From: DATFVJ01 sp963851085
GTDB lineage: Bacteria; Actinomycetota; Actinomycetes; Streptosporangiales; Streptosporangiaceae
DNA length: 64,000 bases
Reading direction: 5' to 3'
Assembly: GCA_963851085.1 (NCBI GenBank)
Contig: CAWKNX010000005.1
Coordinates: 1-64,000 of the forward strand
How positions within the stretch are numbered: position 1 is the stretch's first letter; each line of letters starts with the position of its first letter. The notes under the pieces were generated by a model. It saw nothing but the letters and a program-made list of their open reading frames with translations. It ran no database searches and had not been told where the DNA came from. Shown in pieces: positions 26,752-39,674 of this stretch. Position numbers and translations under genes: made by a program.

Positions 26752-29349
26752 TCATGATCGGGCCAATCTCGGCACGGCGGCGCGGGCCGCGGCGGAATCC
26801 TTCATCGGCAACCGGGTGCGGCGGACACCCTCGAATGCATAGAGCGCTCCTGCCACCGCTGACGCGGTGGGCACCAGCCCGATCTCCCCGATGCCCTTGG
26901 CGCCGTATGGGCCTTCTGGCTGGTACTCCTCGACGAAGACGCACTCGACCGGCGGCATGCCGGCCGGCGGGATGATGTTGAGTGACTTCAGCGTCGTGGT
27001 CACCGGCCGCGCATCGGCGACGACATACTCCTCCGACAGGGCATGACCGAGGCCCATGTGGATCGCGCCCTCGACCTGGCCCTCGAGCAGGGTCGGGTTG
27101 ATGACCCTGCCGACGTCGTGGGCGGCGACCACCTTGTCGATCCGGCCCAGGTCGTCGAGGATGACGACCTGGGTCGCCCAGCCGTAGGCGAAGTGGGTAA
27201 CCGGCTCGGCGGTGGCGGCGCCCGGCCTGGTCGTCCAGTCGATGGACACCTCGCCGTAGAACTCCCGGCCGGCGAGTTCGTGCAGCGGGCGGTCGGCCAG
27301 CGCGGCCCTGAGCTTGGCGGCCGCGTCGATCACCGCGCGCCCGCCGAGCACGGTGGCCCGCGAGGCCGTGGTCTGCCCGCATTCGAGTTCTCGCTCGGTG
27401 TCCACCCGCACGGTGACCTGCGCCGGGGTGACGCCGAGTTCCTCGCAGAGGATCTGGGTCAAGACCGTGTGCACGCCCTGGCCCATTTCGGTCCACGGGT
27501 GGTAGAGCGTGACCGTGTCCCCGGCTTCCGGCCGCACGATCACCTTGCCGTACTCGGTCAGCCCGTTGCCGACACCGGTGTTCTTGACCGCGCAGCCGAT
27601 CCCCGCGTAGCGGGCGGACTTGTAGGCGTCCCGCACGGCGAGCAGCGTCTTCCTGATGCCTACCCCGGGGCCGAGCTTCTGGCCGGTGCCGAACCTGTCG
27701 CCCACCTCCACGGCGTTGCGCCAGCGTATGTCCCAGCCGTCGAGGCCGGCCCGCTCCGCCAGCCGGTCCAGCATTCCTTCGATCGCGAAATTGGCCTGGT
27801 TCGCGCCGAAACCCCGCATGGCGCCGCACGGCACGTTGTTGGTGTAGACGGCACGCGCTTCGATGTCGACGGCGTCGAACTTGTACACGCCGCACGCGTG
27901 CCCGGCGGCGCGTTCGAGGACCTTGTCGCCGACGCTGGCGTAGGCGCCGGTGTCGCCGACGATGCGCGACCGGACCGCGAGCAGCCTTCCCGCCTGATCG
28001 CACCCGACCGTGTAGGTCATGGTCAGTGGGTGCCGCTTGACGTGGAAGCGCATGCTCTCGCCGCGGCTCAGGGTGAGCTTGACGGGGCGCCCGGTGCTCA
28101 TGGCCAGCAGCGCGGCGTGACCCTGGACGTTCAGGTCCTCCTTCGCGCCGAAGGCGCCGCCGCTGGAGACCAGGGTCGCGCGTACTTTCTCGCGTGGCAG
28201 CCCGAGCAGGCCGGCCACCTGCCGCCTGTCACTCCAGATGCCCTGGCCCTGGGTGTAGAAGTGCACCCCACCGTCGCCGTCCGGGTAGGCGAGGGATGAC
28301 TCGGGCTCGAGGAAGGCGTGCTCGATGTGCTGGGTGCGGAAGGTCTCGGTCACCACATGCGCCGCCGTGGCGAGCACGGCGTCGACGTCGCCGCGCTTGA
28401 CCCGTGATGTCGACAGCACGTTGCCCGGCGAGCCGCGGTGCAGTTGCGGCGCGCCCGGCGCCATGGCGGCAACCGGATCGGTCAGCGGCTCGAGAACCTC
28501 GTATTCGACGTCGATGAGTGCCGCGGCGGCGCGGGCCGCCTCCCGGGTATCCGCCGCCACCAGCGCGAGCACGTCGCCGACGTAGCGGGTCGTCTCGCCC
28601 ACCGCGTTGATCTGCAGCCAATCCTGGGTCAGCTCGCCCTGGGTCCGCTCGCCCGGCACGTCCTCGGCGGTGAGCACCGCGACCACGCCGGGATGGGCGC
28701 GGGCCCGCGCGGTGTCGATCGAGCTGATCGTCGCGCGCGGGTGGTCGCTGAAGCGGATCGCGCCGTGCAGCATCCCGGCCATGCTGAGGTCGTTGACGTA
28801 GGGCTTGTCGCCGAGCGCCAGCTCCGTGGCCTCGTAGCGGGCGGTACGCGAGCCGACCCGGCCGCTCCGGTCGATCTCCGGCAGCGGCTCGCCGAGCTTG
28901 GCGCTCGCCGCGAGCAGTATCCCGTCGATGATCTTGACGTACCCGGTGCAGCGGCAGAGGTTACCGGCGAGGGCCGCGGCCACCTGCTCGCGGCTCGGCG
29001 CCGCGGTCTTGCGCAGCAGCGCCTCGGCCTTCAGCACGATGCCTGGCGAGCAGAAGCCGCACTGTGAGGCGCCTGCCGCGACGAAGCTCTCCGCCCACAG
29101 CCTGCGGTCCGGCTCGGACAGGCCCTCCTGGGTCGTCACGTCCTTGCCTGCGGCTCGCGACGCCTTCACCGCGCAGGAAACCTGCGCACGGCCGTTGACC
29201 AGGACCGTGCACGCGCCGCAAGAGCCCTCGGGCGCGCAGCCGTCCTTCACAGACATGACGCCGAAGTGATCGCGCAGCAGGTCGAGCAGGTGCATATCCG
29301 GATCCTGGAGATCCGCCGTCACCGGCGCTCCGTTAAGCGTGAAGTCCAT
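26752..29349 (-). CDS. xdhD: XdhD-type (selenium-dependent family) xanthine dehydrogenase, 2Fe-2S + molybdenum fusion
   Basis: One polypeptide of 865 residues joins the 2Fe-2S domains (about 1-155: CAPEGSCGACTVLVNG, SQCGFCSPGI, CRCTGYVKI) to the molybdopterin domains (about 170 onward: GGAFGAKEDLNVQGHAALLA; NVPCGAMRGFGANQANFAIE; catalytic GAKGIGEIG). This architecture is that of E. coli XdhD and the selenium-dependent xanthine dehydrogenase family, distinct from the separate-subunit enzyme at 15684-20824. No FAD subunit lies in this operon, unlike E. coli where ygfM does the job. Start ATG 29349 follows AAGGA; seven more residues are possible upstream. Probably hydroxylates a purine. Whether it carries labile selenium is unknown. 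Confidence 0.88.
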   Translation of the reverse strand: MDFTLNGAPVTADLQDPDMHLLDLLRDHFGVMSVKDGCAPEGSCGACTVLVNGRAQVSCAVKASRAAGKDVTTQEGLSEPDRRLWAESFVAAGASQCGFCSPGIVLKAEALLRKTAAPSREQVAAALAGNLCRCTGYVKIIDGILLAASAKLGEPLPEIDRSGRVGSRTARYEATELALGDKPYVNDLSMAGMLHGAIRFSDHPRATISSIDTARARAHPGVVAVLTAEDVPGERTQGELTQDWLQINAVGETTRYVGDVLALVAADTREAARAAAALIDVEYEVLEPLTDPVAAMAPGAPQLHRGSPGNVLSTSRVKRGDVDAVLATAAHVVTETFRTQHIEHAFLEPESSLAYPDGDGGVHFYTQGQGIWSDRRQVAGLLGLPREKVRATLVSSGGAFGAKEDLNVQGHAALLAMSTGRPVKLTLSRGESMRFHVKRHPLTMTYTVGCDQAGRLLAVRSRIVGDTGAYASVGDKVLERAAGHACGVYKFDAVDIEARAVYTNNVPCGAMRGFGANQANFAIEGMLDRLAERAGLDGWDIRWRNAVEVGDRFGTGQKLGPGVGIRKTLLAVRDAYKSARYAGIGCAVKNTGVGNGLTEYGKVIVRPEAGDTVTLYHPWTEMGQGVHTVLTQILCEELGVTPAQVTVRVDTERELECGQTTASRATVLGGRAVIDAAAKLRAALADRPLHELAGREFYGEVSIDWTTRPGAATAEPVTHFAYGWATQVVILDDLGRIDKVVAAHDVGRVINPTLLEGQVEGAIHMGLGHALSEEYVVADARPVTTTLKSLNIIPPAGMPPVECVFVEEYQPEGPYGAKGIGEIGLVPTASAVAGALYAFEGVRRTRLPMKDSAAARAAVPRLARS

Positions 29350-29490
29350 GTGCGGGTCCTTGTCGAGCATGTTGGCCGGATGATCTCCACGTTGACGCCG
29401 CCCTTGCCCGCGGGTAAGGGCCGAAGGTCCGTCGGCTCGTCGAGCCCCGCCTCCGCGCGGCCTTCGCTACCTGGAGAGACGGTTCGCGAC

Positions 29491-32435
<2,945 letters not shown>

Positions 32436-32496
32436 GTCCTCACCCCTTCTGCATCGATGCTGGTAGGCGGCAGTCGGCGCGGCTGTTTCGCGCCGG

Positions 32497-33457
32497 TCAT
32501 CCCTGCTCGCGGGTGTAGGGAACGCCAAGTGCGGCGGGGGTGCCGAGTCTGCGCTTCGCCCAGCCGGTGGACGCGGCAACCAGCGCGACCACGGTCATCA
32601 GGTAGGGCAGCGACGAGAAGAATTCCGACGGCAGGTTCACGCCGCGGGCCTGGAGGGTGAAGCCCAGGCTGGCGAATACGCCGAACAGGTAGGCGCCAAG
32701 GACGAGCAGGTCGGGCCGCCAGAACGCGAAGATCACCAGCGCGATCGCGATCCAGCCGTCGCCGGCGGTGAGGCCGTCCGTCCAGATCGGGGCGATCGAG
32801 AGCGTGAAGTACGCGCCACCGAAGCCGGCGAGCACGCCGCCGATGATCGTGTGGACGTACCTGTAGGCCGTGACGTTGATGCCCATCGTGTCGGCCGTCT
32901 GCGGAGACTCGCCGACCGACCGGAGGTAGAGCCCGGCCCGCGTCCGGTACAGGTACCAGGCGACCACCAGCACCAGTGCCCAGGACAGGTAGACCATGGC
33001 GTCGTGGCCGAACAGGATCGGCCCGAGAATGGGGACGTTCTTCCAGCCCCAGCACGTCGAGATTGACGAACTGGTGGATTCCGTGCTGGCCGCCGACCTT
33101 CCAGACCTGGCCGAGGTAGGAAGACAGCCCGACAGCGCCTGCGAAGATCGTTATGGCCAGCCCGGACACGATCTGATTGGCGCGCGCGGTGACGGAGAGG
33201 AACGCATGGATCAGCGCGAGCAGCCCGCCGGCGGTGCCGGCGGCCAGCAGTGCCACGACCAGCGCCACCCAGGACGGGCCGTGCAGGCGCTGCGAAACGG
33301 TGAACCCGCAGACGGCGCCCATCAGCATCATGCCCTCGACGCCGAGGTTCAGCACGCCCGAGCGCTCGGCGAGCAGTTCGCCGAGGCCGGCCAGCAGCAG
33401 CGGCGTTCCGTAGGCGATGGCGGAGACCGCGATCGCGATCGCGATGTTGTGGTTCAT
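32497..33457 (-). CDS. ABC transporter permease, nucleoside type (second permease), one frameshift
   Basis: Integral membrane protein of about 320 residues of the branched-chain/BMP-type permease family that works with basic membrane lipoproteins to import nucleosides. Segments: NLGVEGMMLMGAVCGF (about 38-53), VTARANQIVSGLAI (EAA-like loop) and RSVGESPQTADTMGINV, which is typical of YufQ/NupC-like subunits. One extra G at about 33053 (GGGG for GGG) breaks the frame: FVNLDVLG should continue as WKNVPILGPILF. ATG 33457 overlaps the previous permease stop. It is the most downstream transporter gene. Confidence 0.82.
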
Positions 33458-34630
33458 CGGTCCGTCTCCGTCGCGGTCGTTGTCACCGGGGACTTGCCGC
33501 CGGTGACCGTGCCCGGCGTTGTGGTGGCCGGGTGCGGTGCGGCCCGCGTGAGCTGTATCCGGTAGCGGGCGAGGATCTCGCCGCCGAGGACGCAGAACAG
33601 GATGATGCCCTCCATCGTGCCCACCAGCCCGGCGGGGAAGGCAGGGCCCTGGAGCGCGAAGCCCGCGTTGGTGAGCGCACCGATGAGGAAGGCCACGATC
33701 ACCACGGCAAGCGGGTTGTACAGCGCGAGCGCCGCGACCACGATGCCGGCGTAGCCGTAGCCCGCGTCTGCTGGAGGCCGCGCGGGTCGAGCACGTGCGC
33801 GAAGTCGCCGATCTGGCTGGCGCCCCCGAGCCCGGCGACCGCACCGGACAGCGCCATCACGCTCAGCACGACGGCGCTTGGTGCGCATCCCCGCGTAGCT
33901 GGCGGCCGGCACCGAATCGCCCGATCACCCGCATCTCGAAACCGAACCGGGTGGACCGGATGAGGAACCACAGCAGCGCGGCCACTACCACGCCGATGAC
34001 GAAGCCGAGCGGCAGCACGAACGAGCCGATCGCGACGCCCGGCCAGAATGCCGACGTGGTGCATGAACTTGCCCAGCGGGAACACGCGGGCGCGAGGGAG
34101 ACGTGAGGTCGCGCCAGTACGAGTTGCTGTCGAAGATGAGGTAGTAGATGAACAGGCCGGCGACGTAGTTGAGCATCAGCGAGGTCAGGATCTCGTTGGT
34201 GCGCAGGTAGGCACGCAGCACACCAGGGATCGCCGCCCAGATCAGCCCGGCGGCCATGCCGGCGAGCATCATGGCGGGGATCAGCAAGCACGGTCGGCTC
34301 GCCGGATAGCGCAAGCGCGGCGCCTGACGCACCGACCGCGCCCATGTACAGCTGGCCCTCACCGCCGATGTTCCACACCCTCATGCGGAAGGCGACGGCC
34401 GCGCACAGCCCGGTGAACAGCAGCGGCGTGGCATAGACGAAGGTGGCGCTGAGCGCGCCGCTGGAGGTGAACGGCCGCATGGTAGATCTGGCTGTAGGTG
34501 GACAGCGGGTTATGCCCGGTGGCGGCGAGCACGATGCCGACGATGATCGCGGCCAGGACGAGCGAGACCGGCCGGCACGGCGAGGGAAAGCCAGCGCGGG
34601 GTGTCGACGCCGGCGCTCGATCCGGATCAT
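33454..34630 (-). pseudogene. ABC transporter permease, nucleoside type (first permease), many frameshifts
   Basis: First permease of the same importer. Recognisable pieces lie in changing frames: VSLVLAAIIVGIVLAATGHN; FVYATPLLFTGLCAAVAFRM then RVWNIGGEGQLYMGA; AGLIWAAIPGVLRAYLRTNE with ILTSLMLNYVAGL; FVLPLGFVIGVVVAALL; and GYGYAGIVVAALALYNPLAV to the end. I count at least seven single-base shifts, most of them one extra base (for example near 34573, 34484, 34288, 34099, 34050, 33921 and 33880). Between shifts the protein is intact, which argues for sequencing error. Start ATG 34630 and the stop both overlap neighbours by 4 bp, so the operon layout is normal. Confidence 0.8.
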
Positions 34631-36210
34631 GACGTCCCTCCTGCCATCATCAGGCCCAACTGCTGCAGGCTCGCCTGCGCCGCGGCCATGACACCCACCA
34701 CCCGGCCCTCGTAGAAAACCGCGATGCGGTCGGACATCGCCCGGATCTCATCGAGGTCTTCGCTGATCAGGAGCACGCCGACGCCCCGCGCGGCGGTCTC
34801 GGCCAGGATCCGCCGCACGTCCTGTGTCGCCGCCACGTCGAGACCGCGAGTCGGGGATGCGGCCACGAGCACCTGCGGCGACGCGGAAAGCTCACGGGCG
34901 AGCAGCACCTTCTGCACGTTGCCGCCGGACAGCTGGCGCAGCAGCGTCTTGGGCCCTGGGGCGCGCACGTCGAACTGCTCCATCAGGACCTCTGCGTCCC
35001 TGGTCGCCTTTCTCATCCGCGACCACAGGCCCGACCCGGTTGGCGGCATCCCGGTACGACTTGAGGATGAGGTTCTCCGCGATCGAGAGGTTCGGCGAGA
35101 TGCCGGTGCCCATGCGGTCCTCCGGGATGTAAGCCGACGCCACGGTCGATCGCCGCTCGGGCGTCGCCGGTCGGCATGCGCGTTACCGCCGACCGTGATC
35201 GTCCCCCTGTCGGCGCGGCGCAGCCCGGCGATTACTTCGGCGAGTTCCAGCTGCCCGTTGCCCGCCACACCGGCGATGCCGAGGATCTCACCGCCGCGGA
35301 CGCTGAGAGACACGTCGCGAAGCGCCTCGGTGCCCAGGTCGCCGTGCGCGGAGATCCCGGCCAGCTCGAGCGACGGGTGGGCCCGCCACGACCGGGGACC
35401 GCGGACCCTGCCCGGTTGCCGAGCGCTAGCTCATGGCCGACCATGAGCCTGGCGAGTTCGGCGCCGCTCGGTGCCCGCCGCGTCGACGTTGGCCACCGTG
35501 GCGCCCCGGCGCAGGATCGTCACACGGTCGGAGACCGCGAGGACCTCGGGGAGCTTGTGCGAGATGAAGATGATCGTCCCGCCGCCGGCCGCCATCTCGC
35601 GGACGCTTGCGAACAGGTGGTCGGCCTCCTGCGGGGTGAGCACGGTGGTCGGCTCGTCGAGGATGAGGATGCGCGCGCCGCGGTAGAGCGCCTTGAGGAT
35701 CTCGACCCGCTGCCGCTCGCCGAGCGACAGCTGCCAGATGCGCACTTTGGGATTCACGTCGATCCCGTACCGCTCCGCGGACGCCGCCACCTCGCGTTCG
35801 ACCTGGCGGGGTGAGAAGCGGACCCGGCCCGCGCGTGACCAGCCGAGGACCACGTTCTCCGCTACCGTCATGCTCTCGACCAGGCGCAGCTGCTGGTGAA
35901 CCATGAAGATGCCCGCGGCGTAGGCGTCGCGAGGCGAGCGGAACCTGACCGGTTTGCCGCCGACTTGCAGCTCACCCTCGTCGGGCCGGTACAGCCCGGT
36001 AAGGACGTTGCACAGCGTGGTCTTGCCCGCGCCGTTCTCACCGAGCAGCGCATGGACCTCCCCGACGGTCGCCTGGAATGTCACCCGGTCGTTCGCGACC
36101 ACGCCGGGGAAGCGCTTCGTGACGCCCACCGCCGCTATCGCCGGCTGGTCGGCGATAGCGGCGGTGGCTGGCGCGTCGGCGGCTGAGGAGCCGCTATCGT
36201 GCGTCACCAT
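34627..36210 (-). pseudogene. ABC transporter ATPase, nucleoside type (two ABC domains), frameshifted
   Basis: Double-ABC ATPase of about 520 residues, the energy unit of BMP-type nucleoside importers. Domain 1 (35431-36210) is intact: Walker A LLGENGAGKTTL, VHQQLRLVESMTVAENV, signature LSLGERQRVEI and Walker B RILILDEPTTVLTP. Domain 2 resumes with VRGGEILGIAGVAGNGQLEL, has the signature LSGGNVQKVLLARE and ASPTRGLDVAA, and ends at 34627. Frames change at about 35450 and 35340, and again between about 35190 and 35010, where IPEDRMGTGISPNLSIAENL reads in yet another frame. Its stop overlaps the next permease start (ATGA). Probably functional in the real genome; broken as written. Confidence 0.82.
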
Positions 36211-36260
36211 TTAGGTTCGCTCCTCCGTGGACTAGGAACGGGCCACCAGGTCGGAGGCGC

Positions 36261-37439
36261 TCACCCCTTGGGGTTGCCGTTGACGCCCTTGACGAACCAG
36301 CTGATCGAGTACTTGCTCAGGGTGTTGCCAGCCACATAGACGGGGAGGGTCTTGCCGGCGGTCACACCGATCGTGCCGTCCTGCTTGTAGATCGGGCCGG
36401 TGAAGGGGTCGAACGTGCCGGCCTTGATCTGATTTTCCTTCGCGGTGATCGCTGCGGCGGTGGCCGCGGTCACCGACTTGCCGAACGGCGCCATGACCAC
36501 GAATCCGTCACCGATCCCGCCGTAGTAGAACTGGCTCTTCCAGGTGTGGTTCATCGCCGCCTGGATCTCGTTGATGTAGTAGGGGCCCCAGTTGTAGGTC
36601 GTGGCGGTCAGCCAGGCATTCGGGGCGAACGACTGCTGGTTGGAGTCGTAGCCGGTCCACTTGAGCCCGCTCGCCGCTGCCACCTGCCCGGTTGTCGGGC
36701 TGTCCTGGCCGTCGCCGAGCACGTCGACGCCCGCGGCGACGAGGCTCTCCGCGGCCGACCTTTCGACCGACGGGCTGAACCAGGTGTTCGTCCAGACGAC
36801 CTTGACGGTGGCGTTCGGGTTGACGGCGCGTGCGCCCATCGTGAACGCGTCGATCTCACGGATCACCTCTGGGATCGGGTACGGCGCGACGAAACCGATT
36901 TTGTTGTTCTTGGTGGCCGCGCCCGGCGGCCATGCCGCTCAGGAAGTCACCGTCCTCGCCGGCTCCGTAGTACTCGCTCAGGTTCGTCGCCAGGGCCGTG
37001 CCTGTCGCCTGCTCGAAGTACACATTCGGGTATTGCTTGGCCGCGGCCACCATGGCCGGCTGGTAACCGAACGAGGTGGCGAACACGATGTTCGCGCCGG
37101 CGTTCACCAGCTGAGTGATGACCTGGCTGACCTGTGGGCCCTCAGGGACGTTCTCCTTGTACATCGTGACGACCCGGCCACCGAAATGGGACTGGACAGC
37201 CAGCCGCCCACATCGTGGGCGTGCGTCCAGCCGGCGTCGCTGGGCGCGCCGACGTAGATGAATGCGGCCTTGAACGGATGCGTCGTGGTCCACTGACCCG
37301 CTGCCGCCGAACTGGACGGTGGACTTGCCGAACTGGACCCGGCGGCCGACGGGCTGCTGCTTGATCCACAGCCCGCCACGGTCACCGACAGAGCGGCGGC
37401 ACCGGCGGCCAGGGCGACCAGACCCCATCGTCTAGTCAT
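36261..37439 (-). pseudogene. BMP-family nucleoside-binding lipoprotein, two frameshifts
   Basis: Extracytoplasmic solute-binding lipoprotein of the basic membrane protein (PnrA/BmpA) family that delivers nucleosides to the ABC importer downstream. N-terminal signal with lipobox VTVAGCGSS (Cys about 24). Core pieces: FKAAFIYVGAPSDAGWTHAH; GANIVFATSFGYQPAMVAAA; YYGAGEDGDFLSG; and LVAAGVDVLGDGQDSPTTGQ. Two shifts, at about 37195 and 36915, split it into three frames. Start ATG 37439 has GGGAGG upstream; GTG 37442 is alternative. It lies about 115 bp after ade, across a gap with a repeated ACTGATCACA (37519 and 37549). Confidence 0.85.
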
Positions 37440-37553
37440 CACATATCCTCCCCGACTGATAGAGAAGGCACGGGGCCGGGCCGCTGCGCGGGCCGTCGGC
37501 GTGCTTAGGGTTTTGACAACTGATCACAAACCTGGCACCGCGGCCCGGACTGA

Positions 37554-39344
37554 TCACAGAGCCGTTCGTCCTGCGGCCGTGGGCACATCGGCCTGGCCTG
37601 CGGTTCCGTCGGCCGCGATCGTGACCAGCCCGAAGCTGACCGTGTCAAGCAGGCCCCGGTCGGTGAGCCGGGCCTGCGGGATCACCGACAGCGCGAGGAA
37701 GGACATCGTCATGAATGCGGCAGGCAACGGGCTGCCGAGGGCGCCGCACGCGTCGCGCAGCCTGCGTGCCTGTGCCGCCACCTCGTCGGCCGGGGCGTCG
37801 GAGAGCAGCCCCGCGATCGGCAGCGGAACCTCGGCCAGAACCCGGCCGTCCGCGACCGCCACCTGGCCGCCGCCAAGCTCGGCCAGCCGGCCGATCGCCG
37901 CGGCCATGTCCGAATCGTCCGCGCCGACGACGACCACGTTGTGCGCGTCGTGCGCGACCGTGGAGGCCAGCGCTCCGCGCCGCAGGCCGAAGCCGGTGAC
38001 CAGGCCGAGCCCGATCCGGCCGGTGCCGCGGTGGCGTTCGAGCACGGCGGCCTTGAGCAGGTCACGCGACGGGTCGGCGGCAAGTTCACCGTCGCGCTCC
38101 GGCGGGGCCATCACGCGCATCCTGGTGACCAGTTCTCCTGGCCGCACCTCGATCACCCGTACCGGGCCGCCAGGCGCCGGGATGCGCAGGTCGGCGGTGC
38201 TTATCGCGCGCACGTGAACACTACCGCGCATCCAGTCAGGTGCGGGCGCGCGGGCAATCGCGGCCGGTTTCCCTCCGGCCGCCACGAGCCGCCCGCGCTT
38301 GTACACGAGCGCGGGCCTGAAGGAGGTCAGGTCGGGCACCGCGACGATATCCGCCAGGTAACCGGGCGCGATGGCGCCGAGGTCGCTCAGCCCGTGGTAA
38401 CGGGCCGGGTGCAGGGTGGCCATGACCACCGCATCAGCCGCCGGGCAGCCCAGGGCGACCGCCTTGCGCAGGATCGCGTTGATGTGCCCGGAGTCGAGCA
38501 GCTCGTCCGGTTCCAGGTCGTCGGTGCACAGCATGCAGTTGGCCGGCCCGTAGTCGAGGACGAGGGGGAGCAGGCTTTCCAGGTTCCGCGCCGCCGACCC
38601 TTCCCTGATCATGATCCACATTCCGAGCCGGCGCTTCTCGAGCGCCTCGCCGTAGGAGGCGCATTCGTGGTCGGACCGGATGCCCGCGGCCAGGTAGGCG
38701 TTGAGCGCGGGCCCGGAGAGCCCCGGCGCGTGCCCGTCGGCGTGCTGGCCGGCGCGGCGGGTGGCGAGCAGCTTGCCGAGGACGGCGGGGTCGGCGCCCA
38801 CCACGCCGGGAAAGTCCATCACCTCGGCCAGCCCGATCGTGCGGGGCTCGCTGGTGAGCAGTCCGGCCACGCCGGCGGCATCCAGGGTGGCGCCGCTCGA
38901 CTCGAACGGGCTAGCCGGCACGCACGACGGCACCATGAGGTAGTAGTCGAGCGGGACGTCGGCGGCAGCGCTGAGCAGGGCATGCACCCCGCGCGCGCCG
39001 AACACGTTGGCGATCTCGTGGGGGTCGATGACGGCGGCGGTGGTCCCGCACGGCAGCGCCGCGGCGGCGAAGGTGTCGACCATGAGCTTTGTCGACTCCA
39101 GGTGCATGTGCCCGTCGATGAAGCCGGGCAGCAGCACGAGCCCGGAGACGTCGGTCACCTCGCGGCCCGTGTAATGGCCAAGCCCCGCGACGTGCTCGCC
39201 GGCGACCGCGACATCGGTGTCGAGCAGTTCACCGGTGAAGACACTGAGCACCTTGCCGCCGGCCAGGACCAGATCGGCGGGCTCGTCGCCGCGCGCGACG
39301 GCGATGCGGCGGGCCAGCTCGCTGGCGGCCTCGTCCCTGCTCAT
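37554..39344 (-). CDS. ade: Adenine deaminase
   Basis: Converts adenine to hypoxanthine and ammonia, feeding xanthine dehydrogenase. 596 residues, normal for the AdeC family. Metal site GFIDGHMHLESTKLMVDTFA (HMH) with IDPHEIANVFG after it; LCTDDLEPDELLDSGHINAI and LHPARYHGLSDLGAIAPGYL are family blocks, and the C-terminal adenine-deaminase domain (VGADDSDMAAAI) is present. Start ATG 39344, with GGAGG 11 bases upstream. It is the first gene of the minus-strand purine cluster and follows a strong leader hairpin. Confidence 0.95.
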   Translation of the reverse strand: MSRDEAASELARRIAVARGDEPADLVLAGGKVLSVFTGELLDTDVAVAGEHVAGLGHYTGREVTDVSGLVLLPGFIDGHMHLESTKLMVDTFAAAALPCGTTAAVIDPHEIANVFGARGVHALLSAAADVPLDYYLMVPSCVPASPFESSGATLDAAGVAGLLTSEPRTIGLAEVMDFPGVVGADPAVLGKLLATRRAGQHADGHAPGLSGPALNAYLAAGIRSDHECASYGEALEKRRLGMWIMIREGSAARNLESLLPLVLDYGPANCMLCTDDLEPDELLDSGHINAILRKAVALGCPAADAVVMATLHPARYHGLSDLGAIAPGYLADIVAVPDLTSFRPALVYKRGRLVAAGGKPAAIARAPAPDWMRGSVHVRAISTADLRIPAPGGPVRVIEVRPGELVTRMRVMAPPERDGELAADPSRDLLKAAVLERHRGTGRIGLGLVTGFGLRRGALASTVAHDAHNVVVVGADDSDMAAAIGRLAELGGGQVAVADGRVLAEVPLPIAGLLSDAPADEVAAQARRLRDACGALGSPLPAAFMTMSFLALSVIPQARLTDRGLLDTVSFGLVTIAADGTAGQADVPTAAGRTAL

Positions 39345-39365
39345 CGGCCCCACCTCCGGCGTCAA

Positions 39366-39426
39366 GGGGTGTCCCGTTGATCTTGGCCTCGCGCAGCGCA
39401 GCAGGCCGAAGATCCGCGGACACCCC
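39366..39426 (-). promoter_or_regulatory. Large hairpin in the leader of adenine deaminase
   Basis: Arms GGGGTGTCC (39366-39374) and GGACACCCC (39418-39426) pair perfectly; after a short internal loop GATCTT pairs with AAGATC and GGCCT with AGGCC (one bulged G), leaving a 13-nt loop. That makes 20 base pairs ending about 20 bases before the ade start codon. Nothing upstream on this strand needs a terminator, since ppk is divergent. It may be a leader structure controlling the purine operon, or an operator palindrome. The rest of the 330-bp gap (39427-39674) holds no gene I can see and must contain the ppk promoter. Confidence 0.5.
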
Positions 39427-39674
39427 CAAGCCTGCGGGCGCACCGGGACGCAGCACAGAGACCTTGGTCCCATTGCAGGCCCGTGAGCTGATCCGCGGCA
39501 GCCTTCGATCCCCGCGGGCTGATCCACGGCGGCCCGGCGAGCGGAGGCCCGCGACCTGCCGATCTTCTGTTCGCGGGAAGCTCTCATCAGCTGCGGGTGG
39601 CTCAATGCACTGAGCAGGCGTGATACTGAGGGTGAGGGCCGGGACGTGTAGGCGACAGTCGGGAGAATCGGGGC

